Positions 56,717-64,000 of a stretch of 64,000 nucleotides of DNA are shown piece after piece; position 1 is the first letter of the stretch, and every line of letters starts with the position of its first letter. The translations under genes and the position numbers were made by a program. The notes under the pieces are model-generated. The model made no database searches, was not told the origin of the DNA, and worked only from the letters and a program-made list of their open reading frames with translations. The stretch spans positions 310,001 through 374,000 of the forward strand of contig JAGFMI010000021.1 in NCBI GenBank assembly GCA_021030905.1, read 5' to 3'. Origin of the DNA: Pyrenula massariospora. Its lineage: Eukaryota > Ascomycota > Eurotiomycetes > Pyrenulales > Pyrenulaceae.

Positions 56717-57643
56717 TCAAGGGTCCCTAATCCTCTCTGGCCCTATTGAGTCAGTGAAATCTAGCAATTCCATCCAGAAGAGTTCCTCAGTGTTCGCATA
56801 AATTCCCAGGGAACCTGTGATGAAGGCCGCCAGTGTCTCTTGTTCCATGCGGCAAGGATCTAGTATCTTTTTAAGTATCCTTTCTATTGCGCGAAGCTCG
56901 GGTAGATCGTAGAATTCAATGTGTACGACTTCGTAGATACTAATAGTGATTGGCTACAATACAGTGTTAGCAGTGTCTTCTGACATTTTCGCAATTTTAT
57001 GGCGACTTACCGCTAACGTCTCGTCCTTTAGATGAGCCTTGAGACCAACCTCAACCGCGAATTCTGAGTAGTCTAGGGCTTCAGAATTGCGCCGGGTGTT
57101 CAAGTCACCATACATAGTGACACTAGCAACAGTAAAGCGTTCTGCAATAGAATCGTATCCGGGTACGGCCGACTTTCGTAGTGCATCTAAGGTATTAGGT
57201 ATTATCTTATACCATAATCCACATTCATGAAAGGAAAGCCTGAGGTGTAGACGAGGCATCATGCTTAGGATTTGTGGTGAGCGGATGCGAAGGCTCTTAG
57301 GTATTGTATTAAGGTCTGAGAGCGTCAATATCAGCTCTTGCTTGTGAAACACTAAGCTGAAATCCAGTGCGAATTGTTTACTCGCCAACATTTCCTTAGG
57401 ACAGCCATAGCGTCCGGACCACCTTCTTGGGTGTTCATCCGGCCAGCAAGCTGGATAGTTTACCATGAGCTCCTCCATAATCTGTAGACGGAGTTCCATT
57501 GGTAGTGAATCCAAAGCAGAGTGATACCCTCGTTTGCTATTCCTGATTGCAGTGGTTGGGCGAGGCAAATTGAAATCCACAACCGGAGGAGTCTTTGGAT
57601 GGGGCTGTCCTGAGACAAGACCATGCGAAGATATTGACTTCAT
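56717..57643 (-). CDS. Cluster family member 6 (F-box-like, SKQF family)
   Basis: Exons 57643-57011 and 56953-56717 (289 aa); intron 57 nt (GTAAGT, branch CTAAC, TTGTAG), phase 0. Start is the ATG of MKSISSHG; the frame is open for some 25 codons upstream without ATG, so an additional 5' exon is possible. Family blocks: DSLPMELRLQIMEELMVNY, RRWSGRYGCPKEMLASKQF, DFSLVFHKQELILTL, ILSMMPRLHLRLS and LKDETLA before the intron. Exon 2 begins PITISIYEVV and is rich in charged helices (IERILKKIL, FWMELLDF). The conserved P-first second exon and aromatic 'FW' near the end are shared with members 4 and 5. Function unknown. Confidence 0.82.
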
Positions 57644-58490
57644 ACTCAGTCTGCCAGGAGAATCAAAATCGAAAATATCATCCACCAATTTTATGTAATC
57701 AGATACCGGATTTGCACGGGGATTTTCAGGTCATAAATTTAGCAGATGGTCGGCGAAGGCAGACCGGTACGCTTATAGTGCTGTGCCGTCTGATATAGTG
57801 CCAAACAGAATGGAATTTTTTCTTGAAAGATTATTTTCGGTGTTGGTGAGTACTGACTTTCCATACAATCTTCGCGAATTCAAATCCGGAAAGAGGCAGA
57901 AAGATATGCTCGGAAAGTTAGTTGAAGTTAAGTAGCTTAATTTTTTGTAGGAGACCGAGAGGTAAATGTGGGGTTCCTCTTGAGTGATAGGGATTTGTGT
58001 CCGCGCCACCTAGCTACTACCACGGTTCGGTCAGAAGTGTTGAGTATTGTACGGTAAAACCGCAAACTTTGGGGTTGCAAAGCGCTACGATGTTGTATTT
58101 ATGCCATACTTATGCAAAGTAGCACCACTCGGAAAGTTCGATAAGGGTCATCATGTAGATAGTGAAGCAAACCGTCAAAAGTTCCAGATGCAAGGTTCTT
58201 TTGTTTCCCTCGCATGGACTTAGAAAATGGATTTGCGTCCCTTCTCGTTTGTGTTATAGGTGCCATTACCACGTAGAGGACCCTCGATCGCGATGCTCAT
58301 TTTCGACCGCTTTCCGAGGCGCTTTTTTTGCTATTGTTATTGCTACAGCGATTGTCTCACTATCGTGGCTCTCAATTAATGATGCTCGGCACACCTTCCT
58401 CGTCTGCAGTCCCCAGCAACATCGTCATCTGGCCTCTCACCGCCGTCGCATGCCGGATTCGTTTAGCAAGGTCCCACCGGACAAGGCCAC
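57644..58490. other. Divergent spacer between cluster member 6 and MFS gene
   Basis: About 850 bases holding both promoters. An upstream ATG at 58450 opens a frame of about 82 codons that overlaps the MFS start in another frame and ends at 58695. No gene supported. Confidence 0.5.
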
Positions 58491-60335
58491 ATGCCAGCAT
58501 TGCGTGATGGCGGCGAAGGATATGCGCTTTCCAATACCAACAACGCAGGCCCTGAAGGGCGACCGCAGAGGTCGTCAATGGAGGAAGTGGAGGATAACGG
58601 CCACGACGCACCTGTCGACTACGACCTCGAGCGTCGCACTCTCCGAAAGCTCGACTGGATCTTACTCCCTTTCCTCTCGCTACTCTTTCTACTAAACTCC
58701 CTCGATCGCTCAAATGTCGGCAATGCCGAGACTGCGCACTTCACAAAAGATGTCGGACTTTCGCCAGGAGACCTTAATACCTCTGTCGCGTTGTTCTTCG
58801 CTTTCTTCGTTGCGTTACAGCCAGTCGGCGCTGCGCTTGGCCGACGATTCGGAATGGCAAGATATGTGCCCACCGTCATGGCGTTGTGGGGAATTTGCAC
58901 CAGTCTACATATTTGGGTCAGGAGAAGATGGCAGCTTTTGCTTTTGAGAAGTGTCATTGGCATGTTAGAGGCAGGCTTTTATCCAACCACGGTGGCATAT
59001 CTGTCTTTGTTCTATACCCGCTACGAGTTTGCAAGGAGGCTTAGCTTTTTCTATGGGCAGTCTGCTGTGGCGGGTGCTTTGGGTGGAATACTTGCATTTG
59101 CGGTCTTTTCGATGTTTCCACATAATGATGAAGAGGATGCGACCGACCATGGCCATTGGAGGTCCTGGCAAATTCTGTTTCTGGTTGAAGGGCTTCTCAC
59201 TGTGGCCATCGCAGTCATCGGACTGGTCTGGCTTCCGCACAGTGCAGCGACAGCTTGGTTCTTGACATCAGAGGAAAGAGAGTGGGCTGAAGAACGTGTG
59301 AGGCGAGACAGGGCTACTGGTGTAGCACGCTCTCGACAGGACAGTATATACGAAACAACAGAAGCCTCAACTCATCATGTCGAAGACGAGCAAGAAGAGG
59401 TAGTCGAAGGTCAGAACGCTCGCCTCCTTCCGGACGCCGAAAGGGAGGAAGGCGGTTCTCTCTACAAAACAAACACGCGGGCGACGACTGGCTCACTGAC
59501 CGCCGACTCGGGTCTTTCTCATGCCGACTTTCTCAGCACGGTTCTCGCTCTACCATTAGTCTTTTTCCTGCTTCTCCTCAATATCCTCTCTGCGTTGCCC
59601 AGTACTGCATTCTCGGTCTTCATGCCGCTCATTCTATCCGCGAAGGAGAAGACTACTCCACAAGTCACCAACCTTCTTATCGCTCCGCCGTTTCTCCTTG
59701 CTGCTCTGAATCTCTTTGCTCTGTCCTACTGGAGTGATCGTCTACACCGGCGCATTGTGCCCATCATTATTGGCCTTGGCATCACAACGTTTGGTCTCGT
59801 CTTGAATCTTCTCATTCCTCAATCAAGCGTGGTACCAAGCTACATCGCTCTCTGCGTTCTCCTCAGCGGAAGCTTCATCGCTAGCCCACTCACAGTGGCA
59901 TGGCTTGCGGGTAATATTCCGGAGCCTGGCAAGCGCTCAATTGTGTTAGGTATTAATGGATGGGGTAACTTGGCTGGTATCTTATCCAGCCTGCTTTTCG
60001 CACCCAGATGGAAGAAGACCGGCTACAGGGTACCACTCGGAGCAACCCTAATCAGCGTCGTCCTTTCTGGGCTTGGGTTTGCGTTGTTTCGGGTTTTGCT
60101 CATACGTGAAAACAAACGGCGACGGAAGGTCCTTCAAGCTTGGACGTCTGCGGATGTTGAGCGGGAGCAGAAATGGGGCATTGGTGGCCAAGAAGGCGAT
60201 GCCTCGAACAACGGCTTAGGTCTTTGGGAAGGATGGGTGAGGGATTACATTGGGACACACCTACTGGGGATGGATCGAGATGATGCATTTACGCGAAGAG
60301 GGGATGAGAAGCTTACATTTTTGTACGAACTATAG
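58491..60335 (+). CDS. MFS transporter, Dal5/Tna1-like anion:cation symporter type
   Basis: Single exon, 614 aa from ATG at 58491; MEEVEDNG at 58578 is an in-frame alternative. Twelve membrane helices in two halves. The first half opens with LRKLDWILLPFLSLLFLLNSLDRSNVGNA, shown here as LRKLDWILLPF and LDRSNVGNA, the hallmark of the allantoate/nicotinate permease group. Further blocks are RSVIGMLEAGFYPTTVAYL, WQILFLVEGLLTVAIAV, LIAPPFLLAALNLFALSYWS and NGWGNLAGILSS. The central loop is long (about residues 255-340), acidic and Ser/Glu-rich, larger than usual. This group moves organic anions or vitamins by cation symport across the plasma membrane; the substrate cannot be read from sequence. 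Divergent from cluster member 6. Confidence 0.93.
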   Translation: MPALRDGGEGYALSNTNNAGPEGRPQRSSMEEVEDNGHDAPVDYDLERRTLRKLDWILLPFLSLLFLLNSLDRSNVGNAETAHFTKDVGLSPGDLNTSVALFFAFFVALQPVGAALGRRFGMARYVPTVMALWGICTSLHIWVRRRWQLLLLRSVIGMLEAGFYPTTVAYLSLFYTRYEFARRLSFFYGQSAVAGALGGILAFAVFSMFPHNDEEDATDHGHWRSWQILFLVEGLLTVAIAVIGLVWLPHSAATAWFLTSEEREWAEERVRRDRATGVARSRQDSIYETTEASTHHVEDEQEEVVEGQNARLLPDAEREEGGSLYKTNTRATTGSLTADSGLSHADFLSTVLALPLVFFLLLLNILSALPSTAFSVFMPLILSAKEKTTPQVTNLLIAPPFLLAALNLFALSYWSDRLHRRIVPIIIGLGITTFGLVLNLLIPQSSVVPSYIALCVLLSGSFIASPLTVAWLAGNIPEPGKRSIVLGINGWGNLAGILSSLLFAPRWKKTGYRVPLGATLISVVLSGLGFALFRVLLIRENKRRRKVLQAWTSADVEREQKWGIGGQEGDASNNGLGLWEGWVRDYIGTHLLGMDRDDAFTRRGDEKLTFLYEL

Positions 60336-61477
60336 CACAACCAGTGTTGTTTATTTGCTCGGGAGGAGATCGACCATCACGTTACACCCGTAGTAAGACA
60401 GTGGTGGGGAAGAGATGCACGTGACTTTCCCCTGAAGGAGATGAGGTCATGGTGCAGCGCTTGGCGCGACGGGGAACTGCTCCCGCGTTATCACCCCCCC
60501 AACCATGTTTGCTTAGAACATCCCACGCGCGAACCGTGATCCTGAAGAGGTGGCTTGACTTGAATTATCAGTGCAGCGCCTTATGCACCATCCATCACAT
60601 CAATTATCGATAGAATACGTGTCACCTGGCGATAGCTCTAGAACTCTACAAGGTACACGCTGGCAGGGGCATCCTCAGCGAACCGCGACGTGCCGAGCCT
60701 CGCGCGCCATGCAGGCCGAGCTGGTTGGGGTAGGTGGGGAGGCAGAGTGAGGGCTCGAGTGGATGGACAGCACCCCAATTATTTTCGTGACTCGAGACAT
60801 GGAAAGGCAATTGGTTAAAATTTATGTGCTGGATGAGCAGATCATCCGAGGTCAGCTGCTACCAAAGCTTTTCGCGTTTGGCCAGGAACAGCGGTCTGGT
60901 CGCGCAGGGTGGTTGGACGTAAATAAAACACCATTTGAAAGAGGACTAAAAGCGCAATCACAAATGCATTGAGCTCGAGCAATCATAATTCACGTAACAC
61001 AATCAGATAATAGCCTCGTTCCGCGATCCTGGTCAGGCGGTTACAATATTGGACTCGGAGCATCCCAGGGGAAAAACCGTTGCAGCCTCACGGCCCACTT
61101 TCCCTTAGCGTCAAAACACTCGAAGGCTGACAATTGAAAGAAATCAACACCACCACTTTTCAGGAGATGGTACTTTGCAAACCTTGTAGCTGAATTCTGA
61201 AGCTTCCCTCACGTTTGACGGCCTCTTTTCCTTAGTCTGACAAGCTTCGGTCAGCTTTGCTTCACCACTTCGGCGCTGTCTCACATACACTTTACTGTAC
61301 CGAAAAGTTGCCGCCACAACCGAGCAGCAGGCGACCATGAAGCGTCTTCTGCAATCTAGATTACTTGTACGGACCGAAAAACGATTACTGCAATAGTTTA
61401 AAATTATCCGTACTTCTACAGCCTTACAGATTGCTCTAGATATTGTCGACTGACTCAACAGCTAGCTTTGAAATTTG
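60336..61477. other. Spacer between MFS gene and coiled-coil membrane protein
   Basis: About 1.1 kb with no supportable gene. Small frames (60763-60972, 61144-61458) have no domain. The right part is the promoter of the next plus-strand gene. Confidence 0.5.
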
Positions 61478-63113
61478 ATGGACGCACCACCGCCTCCACC
61501 ACCGCCTCACGGCGCCAACAACAAAGGTAACAGGTCGGGTCTACCAGATGGCCGCTACGATATCTTCGTCATCCCTCCCCACTCTTCAGGATCCGGTTTC
61601 CTGTACCTTCCATCTTTCCAGACACAGAGAAATAGCTTCCTTGCTGGTGTGGCCTGCACTATATTTGCGGGAATGATATGGGTGATCGTCATACCCGTCG
61701 TCAAAGAGTGGTTTACCGGAATACTGGCAGGAGGTGGACCTAGCGTCTTGGTGTTGCTGTTCGCAGTCGGTGTTGCTTGTTGGGCCTTTGGTAAGACTCA
61801 AGGAGAAGGAGTTGCAGGCGGAGAATTTGGAGGAACCAGTAGCGGCCCTGGAGCGACGGCGGGTGCCCAAAATGCTGGATCTGCTGGCGCTCAATCAAGG
61901 CCTCCTCCAAGACCGAACTCGACATGGTCGAGACCTGGTCAAGCCGGTGGTGCGACTGGCGCTTCAGGTGCTGCAAAGACAAGCTGGGAGAAAGCAAGAG
62001 AAGAGACACGTAAAAAAGAGGAGGAAAGACGGAAAGCCGAAGAATTAAAGAAGAAACGAGAAGACTTGGAGAAGTTGAGACAACAACAGCGAGAAAAGGA
62101 AGCCAGAGAACGAGAAGCCCGTGAAAGAAAAGAGAAACTAGAAAAAGAAAAAGCCGCTGCCGCTGCAGCTGCGGCATCAGCCAAATCTGAACCTCCAAAG
62201 ACCCCATCACCTCGAAAACCTCCAAATCCCACCGCCAAAACCGAAACCGACGACGATGCCTACTCCTTCCGCCCCTACGATCGCCCTAAACGCCCCACTC
62301 ACAAAGCAAACTCCTCCGCCTCATTCTTTTCCGCCTCGGAATCTTCCTACGCACCCTCTGCTACCACCGCCCGCACCACCCCTCCCCCATCCCAACGCGG
62401 TCCGTACCACACCAAAGACCCAGACAAGATCATCATCAAAGGCGTGTACTCCTTCAACAATGCTTTCATGCGCAAACCCATCGCCCAACTCATTTCCAAC
62501 CAAGGCAACGTCACCGACGGACTCATCCTTCGCATCACGACAGAGGGTCTCTTCATCGACGACGACGTACGTGGTGTGCCCCAGCGCGAGTGGGACGTTA
62601 AGGCTTGGACCATGAAACTTGCCGAGGTATGGTGTTATTTCCTATTCTCGTATTCGTCTTTGTGCCACTTCTGGATATGGTCCTGGTTCACGGGCAAATC
62701 GAGCTTCCGGGCTCAGGAACCTCTCCGCTCTCCTTAGTAGCCATAATCATATCCCCAAACGCGTAGGAGTCGGTTTCCTCACCATCGATCTCCTCGCCAC
62801 ATGCAAAGTTCCACTGCGCTCATCTCCCCCCTCCCCTTCCCCCAACAATCCCCAGAACCAAACCCAAACCCAAAAACTAACACCACACACACCAACACAG
62901 TCCGCCGAAATCCCCCCCCACCAAGTCCTGCGCGCGCACCTGCGCGACCAGGAGGGCAAGAAGTTCGTCTTCGTGCTCGACCAGGCCGAGGGCTGGAAGG
63001 TCGCGGTTGGCCTGCAGCGGTTGCGGCGAGGGAGCCAGGTCAGGGCGCTGGCTGTCAGCGGCATGCCGATGAATGAGGGACGGGGGTTGCTCGAGGATTT
63101 GGGGTGGATATAA
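61478..63113 (+). CDS. Two-TM protein with coiled coil and conserved C-terminal domain
   Basis: Modelled as exons 61478-62626 and 62901-63113 (453 aa). The start is MDAPPPPPPPHG. Hydrophobic helices lie at about 50-75 (NSFLAGVACTIFAGMIWVIV region) and 88-105 (VLVLLFAVGVACWAF). A Gly/Ala/Ser-rich stretch follows, then a long Glu/Lys/Arg coiled coil (about 175-235, REETRKKEEERRKAEELKK). Next is a Ser/Pro linker and a folded part with IIIKGVYSFNNAFMRKPIAQ, LILRITTEGLFIDDDVRG and WDVKAWTMKL. The last exon codes VLRAHLRDQEGKKFVFVLDQ and WKVAVGLQRLRRGSQVRAL. The 274-nt intron (GTATGG donor, branch CTAAC, AACACAG) is unusually long; it may hide a further small exon, so the centre junction is uncertain. 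Similar unnamed fungal proteins are known to me; function unknown. Confidence 0.75.
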
Positions 63114-64000
63114 GGTAGGTAGGGCGGTAAAGAAGGTGTGGGGGACGGAGGAGGGGGGAGGGGAGGGGGGGAAGGAATGTAAGGGTTGTCGTGTTGATGC
63201 AGCTAAAAGCGGAGGAATGTGCAAAAGGGCTCGGGCTGGGAAACGCGCACGTGTGCATACAGGTTGTTTTATTTCATTCTCGTTTTCCGAAAATGCAATG
63301 CAGTGCAATGGGATGCATGAAGCGAGGGAGTTACACACACTACGCAGTCTCACATTACATCATATCACAATTGTTGGCTGGTCGTTGACGCTCTTTTCCA
63401 TACCCACCTTTTCTGTATCTATGTCTCGGAGTTTCAATCCGACAAAATCAGACCAATTCAAAAGAATTCTCTCGTACCTATGTGTATACTTACTATATCT
63501 GGATGGGGAACTATGGTGTGTTGGTCGTGTGAGAAGATGGGAATTTTACGTTTTGGGTTGGGGGTCTGTGGACGAGCGAGCTGGATAGCTAGGTTGGATT
63601 ATGGAGGGGACGGATGAATGGACGCGGCGAAGGAAGATTGTAATTTTATGTTTCGGGTTCTGTGGGCGAGCTAGCTGGCTAGCTGGGTGGGTGGAAGGAC
63701 GTGTGTACGTGAGTACGTGAGGGCCGCTGGGGGATGATCTGTGTTGAGATTTATGATCTAGAGTGTATGGGGGATTGGAATTTTCACGGGTTGGGGTTGT
63801 ATGGAAAGGTAAGCTGGCTGGCTAGCTTGATGGCTGTGTTATGGGTGGATGGATAAATGTACGTGAGGGCCGCTGAGGGATGATCTGCGTCAAAATTTCG
63901 CGATGCGGAGCGTGCAGGGCAGGGAGATTGCAATTTTCACTTGATTTTTGTAGAGGCGGTATTGAAGCGTAGAGTAGAGCTGTCAGGTATGTCTTCGGGT
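63114..64000. other. Right-end spacer
   Basis: G-rich start continuing from the gene before, then a degenerate tandem repeat (separate entry). No gene supported. Confidence 0.5.
63538..63960. repeat. Degenerate tandem repeat, period about 100-150 bp
   Basis: The segment ACGTGAGGGCCGCTG.GGGATGATCTG occurs at 63715 and 63861, 146 bases apart. A second shared core, AATTTT.. followed by a GGTT run and then a GAGC/GGCTAGCTGG stretch, recurs near 63541, 63641, 63779 and (start only) 63932. Copies are strongly diverged in length and sequence. Short TACGTGAGTACGTGAG repeats lie at the unit border. Confidence 0.7.

Noticed and set aside
49313-57643. Secondary-metabolite cluster as explanation for the dense small genes
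   Set aside because: No PKS, NRPS, terpene cyclase, P450 or pathway regulator is present; the genes are paralogs of one family.
1-64000. Transposons, retroelements, viral insertions, tRNA/rRNA genes and CRISPR arrays
   Set aside because: No transposase, reverse transcriptase, capsid-like or integrase motifs, no paired long terminal repeats, no spaced direct repeats and no tRNA-like cloverleaf were recognised by eye; a covariance-model and repeat search would be needed to exclude small or decayed cases.

Overview
The window is nuclear DNA of a filamentous ascomycete (Pezizomycotina; the class cannot be fixed from the sequence alone). The evidence is the gene content (HET-domain protein, PTH11-like rhodopsin-domain receptor, MYND-finger paralogs, fungal CorA-like and SMP-30-like proteins, Dal5-type MFS carrier) and the introns. 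These are mostly 44-97 nt, with GT..AG ends and CTAAC/CTGAC-like branch points. All spliced models below were joined by hand from donor, branch point, acceptor and reading phase. No tRNA, rRNA, CRISPR, transposon or retroelement was recognised.

Layout. 1-13 kb: MYND protein (-), single-pass membrane protein with a GSGS-rich outer domain (-), HET protein (-), six-hairpin-glycosidase-like protein (-), separated by 1-2 kb of apparently gene-free DNA. 12.9-18.7 kb: MOT1, the SWI2/SNF2 remodeller of TATA-binding protein (+), with an 18-nt second exon. 18.7-24 kb: 5.2 kb without a supportable gene, holding a 26-bp minisatellite. 24-32.3 kb: rhodopsin-domain receptor (+), microsatellite-rich spacer, CorA-like membrane protein (-), a relic of a second CorA-like gene (+), BTB-like protein (-). 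33.2-41 kb: complex I subunit NDUFS5 (-) and SEC39 (+) as a divergent housekeeping pair, then a secreted beta-propeller (-) and an F-box/LRR-type protein (-).

41.5-45.2 kb: a divergent pair made of a trypsin-like protease joined by a Q/Y/S-rich linker to two C2H2 fingers (-) and a tail-anchored-type membrane protein (+). 45.7 kb: a second MYND gene with an intron at the same place as the first. 47.6-57.6 kb: a cluster of six diverged paralogs in mixed orientation, each with an F-box-like 'LPxELR' start, an 'SKQF'-type motif and one phase-0 intron at the same place near the 3' end. I regard this cluster as the best candidate for an undescribed gene family. 58.5-63.1 kb: Dal5-like MFS transporter (+) and a two-TM coiled-coil protein (+). 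The right end carries a degenerate 146-bp repeat.

A window-wide compositional signature also stands out. Several GC-rich patches switch abruptly from C-rich to G-rich on the + strand, always in that order, and in coding regions third codon positions follow the switch. Housekeeping genes (MOT1, SEC39, NDUFS5) are interleaved with accessory, fast-evolving genes, as expected of a gene-sparse fungal accessory region.
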